Positions 40,943 to 53,409 of a stretch of DNA of 64,000 bases are shown in pieces; positions within the stretch are counted from its first letter, which is position 1, and each line of letters starts with the position of its first letter. The translations under genes and the position numbers were made by a program. This DNA comes from Thozetella sp. PMI_491 (taxonomy: Eukaryota; Ascomycota; Sordariomycetes; Chaetosphaeriales; Chaetosphaeriaceae). The notes beneath the pieces were generated by a model. It saw nothing but the letters and a program-made list of their open reading frames with translations. It did no database searches and was not told the DNA's origin. The DNA lies in assembly GCA_021432635.1 (NCBI GenBank), contig MU270025.1:517244-581243 (forward strand). Reading direction: 5' to 3'.

Positions 40943-41507
40943 GGGGGTGCTCGGCACGGCGTAGCTCGCTGGCACCTCGGTAGGATGGGCTGTTGGTCCA
41001 GGATCCGTGCCTTCCGCCTTGCCGGTGCCGTTCAAGATTGTCGACTCGCCGGGGACGCGGTGGGACCACACTGGCTGTGGTGGTGGTCCTTTGACTAGGC
41101 TGAGGGGGCGCAACAGGCGCGATGCAGCGGGTTGAGACAGGAATGCAGCGATGAATTTCAGCGAGACTGCCGCCGCGGGTGAATACCCGTCTCAATTAGG
41201 GACAATTCCGCCTTTAAGAGGAGCGGGCTGTGAGGGAAAGGCCTCTCCAAGTGTCCCACAAAGCCGTGGTAGGGCGGTGCGCTATTGGCCCAGTTCGGCT
41301 AAATCGAAGTCCTCAGAACGCGGTCGAGGTCCAACGAGGGGGAACGAGATTATGAAGTAGCCTAGAGCCTAGGGAGGGTTAAGGCGGGGGGAAGAGTCAG
41401 GCGGAGAAGGTCGAGAAGCAACACGATGGCCCCGTGCTTGGTTGCATACCAGCCGTTCTTATCCACCACGAAGTGTTGGGGGGCCGGGGGGGAGGGAAGA
41501 GGGAAAA

Positions 41508-41522
41508 GGGGGGGGGGGGGGG
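41508..41522. repeat. Homopolymer run (G15)
   Basis: Fifteen consecutive G on the plus strand inside a purine-rich tract; possible assembly or length-polymorphism site. Confidence 0.9.
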
Positions 41523-43090
41523 TGTACAAGAAGAAAAAAGAGAGCTAGGAAACAGGAACGGAGCTATCACGCAGTTCGAGTATAATAACCATGAGGCCGG
41601 GAACCTGGGGGAACGGGCCAGGCCCTGCATCTAGTCAGTCGCATTTTTGGGGTGCCATTTTTTTTTCTCCCTTTTTTCTCAACCGACGATGCGCTGTAAC
41701 AGTCGGGGTCTCCCAGCAAATGCAGACGCAGGTGCAGGCCTTCCCCTCGCCGGGGTCCCCTTCCCCCCAGGGCCTTGCGCGAGCGGGACCAGAATGACGA
41801 ACGGCACTATTGCTACTGGCACGGGGGGCGGCCGGTCCCAAAGGGGATGACATGCACGCACGTGTGTTGTATGTCTGGCTGCTCTGGGGCCGCCCATGAG
41901 TTGGTGGCGGGCTCGATCCGGTATTTACCCCAATCGAGAACCGAAGCTCCTTCCGTGGCTTTCCCCTTTGGACTTCTAGAGCGGTGCTTGCCTAGAGGTA
42001 TGCTATGTACGTAGCTTGGCACTGCACAGGACCTTTCCCTCGTAAGGCGCGGCGTAGAAGAATAAGAAAAAAAAATACAAAGAGGCGCGCGGGAAGCTCT
42101 ACACTGGAGGGGGGGGTTCACCACGCCACAGTAGAGCAGCAAGTAATTGGCAACAGCACGCGGGTACCGATCTCCCATGCATCCTTGGCAAAGGCTTAAA
42201 ACTGGGTCATGGAGGAGTGGGTCTCCAAATGGGCGCGCCTGGACCATCTCCCAGCAGCGACCCGGCTGGCCTGGCGTGCATTTAGGTTGGCGGCTAGCTG
42301 AGAAAGGCTCAGAAAGCGTGGCCTACTGTACTTACTATGTACCGACGAGCTGTTTAGGGGCATTTGGCTCGCACGCTAGGCCTCCGAGCCCCCTTCACCC
42401 CCCTCCCCTCACTCCTCTCATCCTGTCCTCCCCCCTCGCCGTCCAGCCCCCGAAAAGCTCCACGAATGAAGGGCCCTGGAGATGTCGGGTTGGGAACTTG
42501 GTAAAGCGCCCGATTCCCGTTGGTTGCACCACGTACCGCAGCCAGGGGGTGGCGCCAAGCATTTCCCTCGCCCTCCCTCTCGCTTCCCTCCACCCCGCAC
42601 GCCGCAATATCGGGTGCGAATTTCCTGCCGTTGGCTGCGAATTTCACCGAGCCCTGCAACCCGTCGGTGCAGCTGTGACGGCGCCCGAGTAAGCCATTCC
42701 CCTCTCAGGCCCATTCGTCCGAGCAGTGTGCAGCTCTCAGATTTGTTTCGGTCGCCGATCAGCAAAAAGGGCTGTTTCGAATCCCGCAATCCCCAGCTCG
42801 CGTCTCGGTTCGTCCTGCTGTTCCTGCGGTTCTTGCTGCCCGTTTCTGAGCCCCGGAGGCCTCGTCCGGTATCGCCGTCCGTGTGGTTGCCTTAGTCGTG
42901 CAGCCCAGACACCGGTAGTCGAGGGAAAAAACAGGAGTCATGGGCCGTGTGCCCAGCCATTTGACATGGCTCAGATCGACGCCCGACAGGCTCACGACCA
43001 GGGCGACAAGGGATGAAAGCGGCGGAAGGAACCGTATCATACCGTCCGAGGGCCAGATAGGTCTACCAAAATAGCCGTGACGGGGGAAAA

Positions 43091-43114
43091 GGGAGCAAGG
43101 GAGCAAGGGAGCAA
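43091..43114. repeat. Short tandem repeat, gggagcaa x3
   Basis: Three consecutive copies of the octamer gggagcaa, directly visible. No coding context. Confidence 0.85.
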
Positions 43115-44750
43115 AGGCATATACCTCGTGCCCACCCGTGCCGACTACTCGTGTCGCACGACAGACTCGGAACCCGCTCATGCTCGACACCCCGCCGGCA
43201 TGGTTCCTGTCGTTGTGCGTTGTGTGTCCTGAACGTGCAGATCTTTCTCATGTGGACGGCGGGGACTTGGGTCTGAGAACGCCTGACCTTCAAGCCTCTG
43301 AGACAAGCAGAGACAAGTAGTGTAGGTGAGTCTGCTATCTTCCAAAACGGCTACCACCCTGCCATTCCCCATTCCCACCCTATCCCCAGATAGAGAAACA
43401 TCGATGCGGCCACGCCCCCTTGTCTGGACGCCCCCCTAAAAAAAACCACACGAGTTTCAAGACCAAGAAAAAAGGATGGAACCAGACACAATAGGGAGAG
43501 AGAGAAAAAGGACGTACCTGTACATCAGGAAATCTATCTTCGTTGGCACCAACGCTCTCGAGGACGAGTGTCAACCGCCAGCCACAGCCCCTGCAGCTGC
43601 ACTCGCCGCTTCCGGCGCTGCAGTCAGGACGGTAGAAACTTCCCAGAAGATGGGAGCTGGAGGCGTTGTTCACCCCTGACAATCGTTTCTCCACCCTGGC
43701 CCACGCACGACCGTCAGGCGGGAGAGAATCTTGGTTCCCCACGTGCAGGCTTGAATGCCAAGACGGCTACTAGGTCCCCTAGAAGTGCTCTGGCCCGGTA
43801 CGGCGCACATAGCAATTGGGCCAAAGTCCAAGCCCAGAGAGATCCTCAGAGCTCGCCCCGTCTGATCAATGCCAGCATTCCAGCGGCCATGGCCGCCGCC
43901 GCCGCCTCGCAGCGCCTCTCAACACACAAGGAAGGTCTTGGCGCCTTCGAGAAACCTCCCCCCCCCCTCCCAGACCCTGAAGATCCAGAGGCGTATTGAC
44001 ACCAGCAAAGTAATCCCCAGGATTGTCCGAAGATGATTGGTCTGACGCGCACGGCAATCTGCATCCCTCAAGATTACTTCGCGCTCCGCGCCGTCAGCCA
44101 GTCACACATCATCCACCATGTTGATCTGACATTCTGGTGCCACTGGTTGCCACTCTGCACGGCGCAGGCTCTTATCGGCTGAAATCCTGAGACCCTTTCT
44201 CCGAGAGTTGCCTGTCAACAGGCGGGCCTCGCGGAACCTAGCCAGAGCTAGTCGTATTTTTCTATCTAGCTTTGCCGCATGTACGATTGGTACCTAATTA
44301 CGATACGAGATGAAGCGCCCTGCGAACCTCGCCCCTGGCCCGGGCGCTCCTTTGGCTTAGGGCCTAGCCTCAAGCGTCCTCATGGCATGCTCAGTCGCGT
44401 GTGGGTAGGGGGAAGCGGGACAAGTCCGCATTTCGAAACTGGTGGTGGCTGGCGAGTGATCGGGGGCTTATACAACACTTGTCGGTGGAGTCTCACAGAG
44501 CTTTTTGTGGGTCCCGCGAAACCACGCGCGGAGCGGGTGTTTCCACAACCGCCAGTATATGCGCTCCAGCAGGATGGAAAACGACTTGAATGTTATCTGT
44601 GCAGACTTACAGCCAGACTAAACAGGCATATACTAGTGTCCGGTTTGCTGTTTGTGAATGCCTCTCACCATCTATGTATACGTATGCTCATGACAACGAA
44701 AGGGGTATCTCATGAAGGACAGAAACTCGACCTCCCCCCGCACTCTCTGA

Positions 44751-47700
44751 TCAGACCTCCACGCTCATCCTCGGCGTCCTATTGCCCACAATGCCAGACC
44801 CATGCATGCTTTCCACCTCGATCGCCGCGTCGTCCTCTAATTCATCGTCGTGCTCGCCGCTCATCTTCCAAAGGAGCTTCCGGATCTCCGGGTCCTGCTC
44901 CATCTCCTGCCACAGCTCAACGTCCCACTCCTCAACGCTGCTGCGGTCTCGGTCGCCGTCCCGTTGCACGGCCGGCCACATACCGCTGCGCGGCGCCCGG
45001 AACACCTCGCGCCACGTGCTGCGCTTGAACCACTTCCAACCCCATGTCCAGAGCCCCATGACCACCAGATTGCGCTTGACGGCACGGTAGGCCAGCTCGA
45101 TGGTGGCGAGCATGCCCAGGGTGCCTAGCAACGTGAGCCACCACACGGGGTCTTGGCCGAACCGTAGCTTAAGCCCATCGCGGACGTCATAAGGATTGAC
45201 GTCGGTCGAGTAGATACCGCTTAGGAAGCCTTGCCACGCCCACCACCCGCCGCTGGTAATGGCCCAGGAGAAGATGACGATCCAGGTCTTGTAGTGGGCA
45301 TCAAGGATCCTATGCAGAATAGTCAGCATCCATCTCGGTCTAAGACACCAGGCAAATTCGTGAACGAGAAAAAAGAGCTCACAGTAGCTTCCAGTTCGTC
45401 CACATGATCCCAATCGAGAATACCAGGTTCCCGAGCGGGAACAGGCCGTTGTCGCGCACGATCAGCGACACGCCGCCGTGGGACGCCCAGCAGACGGACC
45501 ACACCAAGGCACCTTCCGCTACGGCGCCAAACATCCAGATCAGATAACGCGGGAAGTTGAGGCCCTGGTCCCGCTGACCAAAGATGTACAGCTCGGGGAT
45601 GGCGAGCAGCGTCTCAGCCCGCAGGTCCTGCTCCCAAATGCCTGGGATGATGGTGCACAGACTAGTGAATAGCGTGTTGAGCACAGTCAAGCTCCAGCTT
45701 TCGTAGAGCGACGTTCCTGTGTACCCGTTGTAGCGCTGGTAAAGCTCCGTCGGCAGGTAGAAGAACATCTCCTTCCAGAAGGTCGCCAGGATGAAGCGCG
45801 CTGTGCGCACGTAGTTCCACCGCCCGTGCACCAGCAGCAAACGCGAGAGGAAGCGGAACTGGGCAATGCTGTAGTCGGCGACGCGCGCGGCTTGTAGCCC
45901 CTCGCGGCCCGAGATGCCGACGCCGACGTGTGCGGCCGAGAGCATGGCAAGGTCGTTAGCGCCATCACCGATCGCGAGCGTCAGGGGGTTTGTCGCCGGC
46001 GGCGGCAGGCAGCCGGCGCGGGAGGAGCGTGGAGGTTGCGACGCGTGACTCGAGGACTTGCGGATTGCGCGGACAAGAAGCGCCTTCTGGGCGGGTGAGG
46101 CGCGGCAGCAGATGACGGAATCGATGGATGGGATGAGCGTGTAGAAGAGCTGGCGGAGCGTGACCGCTTCCGGCTCCTCGATCGCGGCCAGGGTGTGCCC
46201 GTCCACGACAACGACGGTGTGGGGCGCGACGGGGGCGGTCAGTATCTCGGCCTGCACTTGGAGCTCCTCCTGGATGTTAACCAACTGCCTCTCCAGGTTA
46301 CCCTTCGCAACGTCCAAGACGAACAAGTCCGAACCAGGACGGCAGATACGAGCCGAGTGGGCGATGTTGATTGCTGTCTCCCGTTTGTCGCCCGTCAGCA
46401 TCCATATCTTAATGTTCGCACGCCTTAGCCGGTCGATCGTCTCGGGGACGCCTTTCTGTAGCTTGTCCTCGATCGCAGACGCGCCGACTAGGTCCAAAGA
46501 CTGCTCGATGAGCTCGCCCGTGGCCTCGATCTGCTCCTGACGGTCGACCAGGCTGGTTTCCGCCTCGAGGTGCAACTTCTTCCAGGCCTGGTACTCCTTC
46601 TCGGTAAGGTACTTGTGCGCGAAGAGCAGGGTGCGGAGGCCCTCCGTGGCGAAGTCGTCGATGTGCTTGAAGCAGCGAGTGAAGATCTCGGCATCATCAC
46701 TCACGGACGGGTCCTCGAGGAATGCGAACTTGTCGTCGAGCGGCGAACGAGAGGTAGCAGGCGTGCTCGGCGAGGCATGCGACACCCTCGGTCTGTAGTC
46801 AAAGGAGACGGTTCGGAGGCCGAGTTTCGGCGGATGCCGATCGTCGGACATGCTGAGCTTGGTGGCCGCTTCGAACGACACGCTCCTGCTCGCCGGAGGG
46901 CGCGCACTGCTGGGACCGGCGGCGCTACCTTGCCGGCGAATGCTCTTCTTGATGGTAAGGCTGGGTCTGCCTCCAAAGCTATTGCGCGGCTCGCGAGCTT
47001 CGCTCCTGCGCTGGAGCTCGTGCTCCAGCTCGGTGCTCTGGCGCACCTCGTTCGCCTTTCGCATCGCCAGGTGCGCCATCCTGAGACGGGGGAGAATGAC
47101 CGAATCGGCACCCTTAGTGAGCAGCCATATCCTCCCGTCAGGACAGCGCACGATAATCGACATGCGCTTCCGCTTGCTGCTGAACTCGATCACGTCTAGG
47201 ATCTCATAGACCTTCTCTGTCATTTCGCCGTCTTGTGTGATGTGAAGGGTCACGGATTGCGCGGATCGCTGAATCACTAGGAACCCAAGGTCTTGCGCAG
47301 CCTTGACCAGCGCGAGCTCGTCTGGCGAAGCAGCCTGAAAGTCTACTTGGCCATCTCTCACCTCGGGGAGACAGGTGTGGCACAAAGCCATCGCCAGGAT
47401 ATACTGCGTGGCCCGTCGAGCAAAATCCGAGTGTGGCCGCAGTCGGATGAACTCTAGGAGATCCTCGGTGTTGAGATCCGGCTGAACGTGATCTGGGCGG
47501 CCGGTAGATCGCCAGTGCGACGAAGATCGGCGGGCGAAGGTTGGTGCGGTCGGGGTGGTCGGCGAAATGACGATGGAAGGTCGGCCCTCAGCAATAGGCG
47601 TTTCAACGCCAGCGCCTCTCCGGGACGCGGCGAGTGACCTTCGCGGAGGATTGGCAGCCTCTTGTTTTGGTTCTTCCTTCGACTCTTGCTCCATCTCTTG

Positions 47701-49284
47701 CTTCGCTTCGTGCTTCGTGTCCGTCGGGGCCTCATCGCGGTCCGTAGCCATGTCCATCTCGTGCAGCCACGCAATCCCCGCAATGCTCAGCTTGCGAAAC
47801 TTCATGACGTTCTCCGTTAGGGTACCTGTCTTGTCCGAGAAGATGTAGCCGATCTGCCCCAGGTTCTCAAGAATCGTGTTGGTGTTGCACCTCGCGGGCG
47901 TGTCCGACTCCTCGTCGTACATGCGGATGTCGGAGTTGAGCATCCACATCTGTCCAATCTTGGTGATCTCCAGGCTCACGTACAGAGCTAGGGGGATGAC
48001 GTTGTTGAACTGAATGGCGAAGCCGATGATGATCTCCTGGAACGGGACCCTGGCGTTCTCGAGATACCAGGCATTCTGCTCGTACTGGTTCTGCCAGATC
48101 AGATAGCCCATCGAGCAGCCCACCGAGAGGCAGACGACGAACAGGGCGAGGCTGAGCACCACTCTATTCGCAATCTTCTCGAGCGCGGGCTTCTTCGCGG
48201 TCGGGTGCCGGTTCGCGTTGCGCCGGATCTTGCACTCCTCGCCCGTGTTGATCACTAGGCCGATCGCGCAGGGCGTGTTCCTCAGCGTGCAGCCACGGTA
48301 CACCACCTCGTTGAGCGTGAGGGGAAGTGTCTTCCCGTCTCTCGTGACGCGGCCCTCGAAGCGGAACAGGTCTGGGTTTGGGTCTTCCACCACAAACTCT
48401 GCATTGCACTGCGAGATGCCCTCAATAGTACCGCAGCCCTCGAGGGCGCTCGAGACCTGCTTGCTCTTGAGGTTCGTCTCGCCGTCCAGCGCCATGGTCT
48501 CGATGTATGCGAGGCCATTCTCCCCGTTTGCGTGCAGTAGGACAATGTCGGCGGGGATATCTTCATCTCGCGCAAGCTTGATGACGTCCCCCACCTTCAA
48601 GTCCCTCCATTTCATCGTCGCCCAGCGGTACCCAGTGTGTGCCTCCTCGCTCGCGTCGCGTACGCTGGAGGCCGCAGGGGCGCGTCTCCCAAGCCACCAA
48701 TGTCCGCCACGCTGCCAGTCCCCGCCGGCCTTTCGCAGAACCGTAGCCGATCGCGCATTTTCGACCTTGTCAAGGCGATGGCGCTTCCAGTCATCGTAGC
48801 CCTCCTTTGCGATCGTGAGGAGCACGAAAAAAAGCAGCGGGAGAATTGTCGTGTAACTGCCGGTGGTGCTCAGACCCGGGATTGTCTGCGGCACGCCGAC
48901 GCACAAGAAGTAAAAGTTGCCCAGGCGCGTGAACTGGAAGAGGAGCTGCTTGGGGATAAAGTCGTAAACAGTGTAGCGCGAGGTGCGGATCACGTTGGAG
49001 AGGTATGGGTGGCCGCGCCTCTCGTCCACTAGTGGTCGCTCGTTATATGGCCGCAGCGGAATGTGTCGCCCGTCTTTGGAGGGGGGCAGCGGTTTACGAC
49101 GGAGTACTAATTCGACAAAGTTCTTCTGGTACCATTCCTTCGCCGTTGCCTTCCAAGGTTTGCTGGCGGGGTCCTTAGGCTTCAACCTCCGGGCCGCGCC
49201 CGCCTCTCGCGGGCGCTTGTCCAACGACGCGTCGTCTGGGCCCGGCCCCTCGTCGCCTCTGCTGATCGTGTTCATCGCGATCAC
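44751..49284 (-). CDS. P4-type ATPase, phospholipid flippase (Dnf3/DnfD class), 1486 aa
   Basis: Exons 49284..45383 and 45309..44751. The 73-nt intron restores WTNWKLLILDAHYKTW in frame. P4-ATPase signatures: FIPKQLLFQFTRLGNFYFL at TM1-2, DGETNLK (268-273), PLALYVSLEI in TM4, phosphorylation site SDKTGTLT (484-488 DKTGT), AASPDELALVKAA and LLTKGADSVI (N domain), MLTGDKRETAINIA, and IGDGANDLAMLSAAHVGVGI (1106-1111 GDGAND). The TM1-2 sequence with STTGSYTTILPL and DDWKRHRLDK is closest to yeast Dnf3 rather than Drs2 or Dnf1. Two long low-complexity insertions (about 510-600 and 745-860, Ser/Arg-rich) lie in the nucleotide-binding region and may be regulatory. The enzyme moves phospholipids to the cytosolic leaflet in Golgi/endosomal/plasma membranes; class assignment is by motif resemblance. 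Confidence 0.93.
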
Positions 49285-50859
49285 GGCGTTGTGTGGGAGG
49301 AGAGCGAGAGCATCCCGGCCTCGAGTGTCGAGTAAATCGGCGTAGGGGGTCGCGAGGCAAGACGTGTTGCGCCTCCGCGATCTGAAGGCGGCGGGACAAT
49401 CCTACAAGGTCAGGACAGAAGAGGTGGCAAGGCTCGCTTTGCCTCCGCAACCCAATCCTCTTGGACCAAAAGCAATTCCGAGTCGCCGGGGGGGGCTGAT
49501 CACCGGATACAGCCTTGACAGCCTCTTTTTGTGCGGCTAGAGGGTGGGCGCGCCCGCGTGGTCTGGTGGAGCTGATCAGGTCCCAAATTACCTGGGGCCT
49601 CGTATTACGGACACCTTCACGCGCGACCACCGGCTATTCATAACTCAGCGAAGACCACAACGACAAGTAAAAAAAAAACAGCGAGCGACAGGGACACGGC
49701 GAGCGAGCGAATTGGCCGGTTTGGTTGGCGGTGGTCTCCCCCGTACGCGAACAGCACAAGGAAAAGAGGAAAGGGCCGGAGGGAGACCGGACAAAGGTCT
49801 CGACTCTGGAGCGCTGGCGTCATTGCTAAGGCGGCAGCCGGCCCGCGAGGAAATCTTGCTGCCACCCCTGTCGCCAATTCCGGATGTAATCAATGGTCGT
49901 GGAGCGCTTTGGTGGGGGCTCCCGAGGGGAGGGAGGGGCTTCGGGTCACCCAGCTTCCTAGAACAGCCAGCAATAGCGCAAGGCGGAGCCACGGGGGAGG
50001 GTTACGGGTAAGCTAGCTCTCGGCCGATCAAGTGTGCAAGGGCAAGAAGGGGTAGGTAAAAAAAAAAGAGCAAAAAGAGCGGGCCCAATCCACATTCACC
50101 AGCTCGCCCGCGTTTGTACCTGTTTGGCGAACAGGCCCTGTTCGTTGTGGCCATGTGCTCCCCCGGTGCTACCTGCCAAGCCTCCCCCAGTGCAGCAAAT
50201 AAGGAGCCGACTTGCAAGTCAGCCTGACAGCTCAGGATGCATACTCGGGATGCATATCGAGAGGTGACTATAGGTCAGGCTAACCCCCCAACCGCCAATA
50301 CCAGCATTAACTCTCGACAGGTAATCGCCATGCGTTTCGATATATACCTTGAGTAGACAAGTTCTCGAAGTGGCAGACCATTTGTCATGTTTCGTTTACA
50401 TTGCGGAAGCAGCGAGTTAACAGGTCGGCGCCGAGCGACACAAGGGTGTCCCCCTTGCTCCCAAGTTGTGCTACACTTCCAATGTTGTATGTTCCATTTG
50501 TATGTACAAGGATGCATTCCCTAATTTTTTATCTACCGAGAGCTGTACATGTCTATGTCTAGTGTTCCCTAACCACCCGAAACGTGCTGCTGCACGTGGG
50601 ACGCCTAATCACGAATCCCAGGCGTTCAACGTATCCGGTTCCATACTTAAACTCTGTACACTAGACGCCATGCGTAGTGCTGAATGCACTCAAGGTCTTC
50701 TGCCTAGCCATTTGTCTATTGTTAGCCCGGTCCTGACTCCTCCATCATACGATCCACGCTTCTTCGATATTCATGCTAGCAAGTAGGTCGTAGTCTAGTT
50801 TGCGATACTATATCGTTCATGGCTTCATCTGTCGGACCATCTCCTCGCCGTGGACTGCT
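49285..50859. other. Intergenic (1.6 kb)
   Basis: Promoter side of the P4-ATPase gene and 3' flank of BRF1. No gene recognised. Confidence 0.5.
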
Positions 50860-53409
50860 TTAGTAGTCGTCCTCGAATGGCTCGTCATCTGCGAAGGGGT
50901 CAACCTCGTCCTGTTGGAACCCCTCGCCGTCGTCGTAGTCGTTCTCCTCGGGATTGTTGACATAGTCATCCTCATCGTCCTCGGCCACGCCCGCGTCGGC
51001 TTGGGCGGGAGCGCCGGTGCTCTTACCCGCCGCAGCGGATTGCATCGCCCGCGGGGGCGGGGACGGGCTGCCGAGGCCGTTCTCGTCGTCGCTGCCAGCA
51101 GCACTTCCGGCCCGGCTGGTCACCGCACTGCGGCTGCCCACCGAGCTCGCACCGCCGTATGTGCTGCCGGGGCCGCCGCGCTTGCTGCTGGCAAAGATGT
51201 CGTCGTACATGGCCTGGTAGTTGAGTCGGGAGCTGACGGCACGGGTCTTCATAACATTTCCGGCAGCCTCGGCCGCGGAGCTCGCGGGGCTCGCGTGCTC
51301 CAGGCCGGTCTTGGCCCTCTTTCCGGTTCTTCGCCGCACCTTCGTGGGCTGTTTCGCCTCCCGCTTGTCTTTGAAATACTTCTGCTGTCGTAGACGCATG
51401 TAGTCCTTGTTCTGGTTGGACCAAATCTGCTCCTTCAGCCGCATCTCATCCTCGCTGAGCAGGCAGTAAGTGACCTCGGGGTCGTTCTTGAACTCGTCCT
51501 CGTGGACCTCTCGTGCCATGGACACGGTGCCGTCTTCCGACATGCTCACACCCGGGGGGAGGATATCAGCTTTGGTCTTCTCGTCTCCGGGAGTAGAGTC
51601 AGCAGCTTGATCGGCTGTCGCTGATGGCTGTGAGCCAGGCAAGGTATCCTTGTCCTGGGAAGGATCGTTAGTCTGGGATGGCGCGTCATTGGCCTGTGAT
51701 GCGTGGTCGGCGACGTCCTGAGCCGCGGCGATAGCCTCGGGATCCTGAAGGTACCGCTCGACCTCGGCCTCCAATTCCTGCTCGTCATTTTCCCAAACCT
51801 CGTCGATCGGCATGGTTATTCTTGAGCCCCCGGTCCGCCCTGGGCCGTTCCCTCTTCTTGATGTAGTTCCGGGAATATGGACTCCTTGCCGAGCGGCCAT
51901 CGCAATCTCGCTGTTCTGGTCTTCGGCAGCATCATCGCCAAACTCGTCGGCCAAATATTCGAGCTGCTGTTCTGCGTCGCCCGTGGCAGCGCGAAGCACG
52001 ATGCCTCGCTCGTCCTCACTGGGTGTTACAATCTGCTCGGGTGCGCCAAGCCTCTCGGGGCGAGGAGGAATCACGAAGCCGTCTTTGTCGGTAATTTGAG
52101 ACAGGCGAGATGGCCCTGGCGCAATCTGTGTTGACTGAGACGCGGCCGGGGTTGACGTGGGCGAGGGCAGGGCGGCCACGGCGGACGCCGACGAGGCAGA
52201 GGGTGCACCGCCCGAGATCTTCTGGCGCTTTTCCGAGCCTAGAGCGCCGGCATCTTGGGTCTCTCCTTCCTCGTCCTGGTCGGATTGCTTCCGCTTGCGA
52301 GGCCGTGTGTGCTTATCCTTCCACTCAGGCTTCTGCTTGTAGAAGAACGGCGGGTCGTGGTGCTCCTTGAGGAAAGATTGCGTGTTGAACTCATCCACTG
52401 TCATGTTAGCTGAGGGTACCATGGCGAACTCATCCAGACGGTTCTGGATAGTGACCATGGTGACCTTGGCGATGTAGACGACCTCTCTGACGGTCCGGCG
52501 ATAGTTGAGCGACCGCGCGGCCATGACCAGAGCCGCGCCGCAGATGCCCGCAGGACGGCGGCCGTGGGTCATTTCATCGTACCGCATGCGCTGGATGATG
52601 CGGATTGCGGCCTCGGCGACTCGGTTGGTGTCACGGTAGAACTCCAGCTTCGCAGCGAATCGCCAAATAAGATCCTCAGGAACGACATGCTTAACGTTCG
52701 GAGGATTGGGCAGGATTGCCAAGAAATCTTTGTACTGACGCCCAAGCTTGAAGACATCGGTCTTGACGAAATCGGCGAAGTCGATCAGCATCACCTTGCA
52801 GGACGGCTCCTGTCGGCAGGCTGCGTAGAGTATGACGCACGCGCAGTCCCGCTTGTCGCGTCCCTGCATGAAGTTCATGGTCGAGGCGATGCGATACATG
52901 CGGACGCCACTCTCCACCAACGAGTCGGGGATGTTGAGGTGGTGCTTCAGCTGGTTCATAAGAGCCTTGGCTTCCCTAACGCCTTTCTCACGAGCCTCAC
53001 TTGCACCACTTCCCGCAACTCGGCGGAAGTCGCGGCCGCTCACACCGCGGACGCCTCCCTGGTCAGCAGCGAGATAGCTACCCTGCACGACGGCGGCACC
53101 AGCAGAATTCTCGCCGAACGTGACCTCGGCGACGATGTTGCTGTCGTCTGCGACTCTACCACAGGTTCTGCAAGTCCCATCGACGACATTGGGCTTGGGA
53201 CAGGTCGGATTTGGGCATTGCTGGCGGTTGGAGTTTACAACTCCTGGGCTGGTTGGGGTCGCGGAGGCAGCCGCCGCCGCCGCCTCGGCTTGCTTGAAAT
53301 TTCGATCCCGGACGCGTTGCTCTCGTTCCATAATACGGCGCACAGGGTTCATGGGCTTAGGCCTGCGGGGGGTGGCCGCGTTCTTCGGCATACGCATAGT
53401 AGTAGGCAT
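50860..53409 (-). CDS. BRF1: Transcription factor TFIIIB subunit BRF1 (849 aa)
   Basis: Intronless. A zinc ribbon CPNPTCPKPNVVDGTCRTCG (Cys65/70/80/83) is followed by two TFIIB-like cyclin folds (about residues 140-330) with SDRNF-type blocks such as NIPDSLVESGVRMYRIAS, QGRDKRDCACVILYAACRQE, VFKLGRQYKDFLAIL, RRPAGICGAALVMAARSLNY and EVVYIAKVTMVTIQNRLDEF. The acidic, low-complexity C-terminal half contains the conserved BRF1 TBP-binding segment (HEDEFKNDPEVTYCLLSEDE and KEQIWSNQNKDYMRLRQQKY, around 640-690) and ends in a highly acidic tail. With TBP and Bdp1, BRF1 recruits RNA polymerase III to tRNA, 5S and U6 genes. The protein is longer than yeast Brf1 (596 aa), mainly through the C-terminal linker, as in other filamentous fungi. 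Confidence 0.95.
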   Translation of the reverse strand: MPTTMRMPKNAATPRRPKPMNPVRRIMEREQRVRDRNFKQAEAAAAAASATPTSPGVVNSNRQQCPNPTCPKPNVVDGTCRTCGRVADDSNIVAEVTFGENSAGAAVVQGSYLAADQGGVRGVSGRDFRRVAGSGASEAREKGVREAKALMNQLKHHLNIPDSLVESGVRMYRIASTMNFMQGRDKRDCACVILYAACRQEPSCKVMLIDFADFVKTDVFKLGRQYKDFLAILPNPPNVKHVVPEDLIWRFAAKLEFYRDTNRVAEAAIRIIQRMRYDEMTHGRRPAGICGAALVMAARSLNYRRTVREVVYIAKVTMVTIQNRLDEFAMVPSANMTVDEFNTQSFLKEHHDPPFFYKQKPEWKDKHTRPRKRKQSDQDEEGETQDAGALGSEKRQKISGGAPSASSASAVAALPSPTSTPAASQSTQIAPGPSRLSQITDKDGFVIPPRPERLGAPEQIVTPSEDERGIVLRAATGDAEQQLEYLADEFGDDAAEDQNSEIAMAARQGVHIPGTTSRRGNGPGRTGGSRITMPIDEVWENDEQELEAEVERYLQDPEAIAAAQDVADHASQANDAPSQTNDPSQDKDTLPGSQPSATADQAADSTPGDEKTKADILPPGVSMSEDGTVSMAREVHEDEFKNDPEVTYCLLSEDEMRLKEQIWSNQNKDYMRLRQQKYFKDKREAKQPTKVRRRTGKRAKTGLEHASPASSAAEAAGNVMKTRAVSSRLNYQAMYDDIFASSKRGGPGSTYGGASSVGSRSAVTSRAGSAAGSDDENGLGSPSPPPRAMQSAAAGKSTGAPAQADAGVAEDDEDDYVNNPEENDYDDGEGFQQDEVDPFADDEPFEDDY

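Larger units (their letters stand above)
40779..44750. other. Long intergenic region (4 kb)
   Basis: No gene supported. It includes the SGNH promoter, a 15-base G run (41508..41522), a short 8-mer tandem repeat (43091..43114) and, near 44,600-44,750, the 3' flank of the P4-ATPase gene. The longest open frames (42147..42692 plus, 42759..43190 minus) have no domain, and their reading frames mirror each other across strands. Confidence 0.5.

Noticed and set aside
42147..42692. 181-codon plus-strand open frame
   Set aside because: No domain, mirrored by frames on the other strand, in a long GC-rich intergenic tract.
43091..43114. Octamer tandem repeat considered as a CRISPR-like or regulatory array
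   Set aside because: Only three units without spacers; a simple short tandem repeat.
43568..43999. 143-codon plus-strand frame ending in a Pro/Asp-rich tail
   Set aside because: No domain or signal, start context poor; likely chance frame in GC-rich DNA.
44279..45028. 249-codon plus-strand open frame
   Set aside because: Overlaps the C-terminal exon of the P4-ATPase in antisense; Pro/Arg-rich shadow of GC-rich coding.
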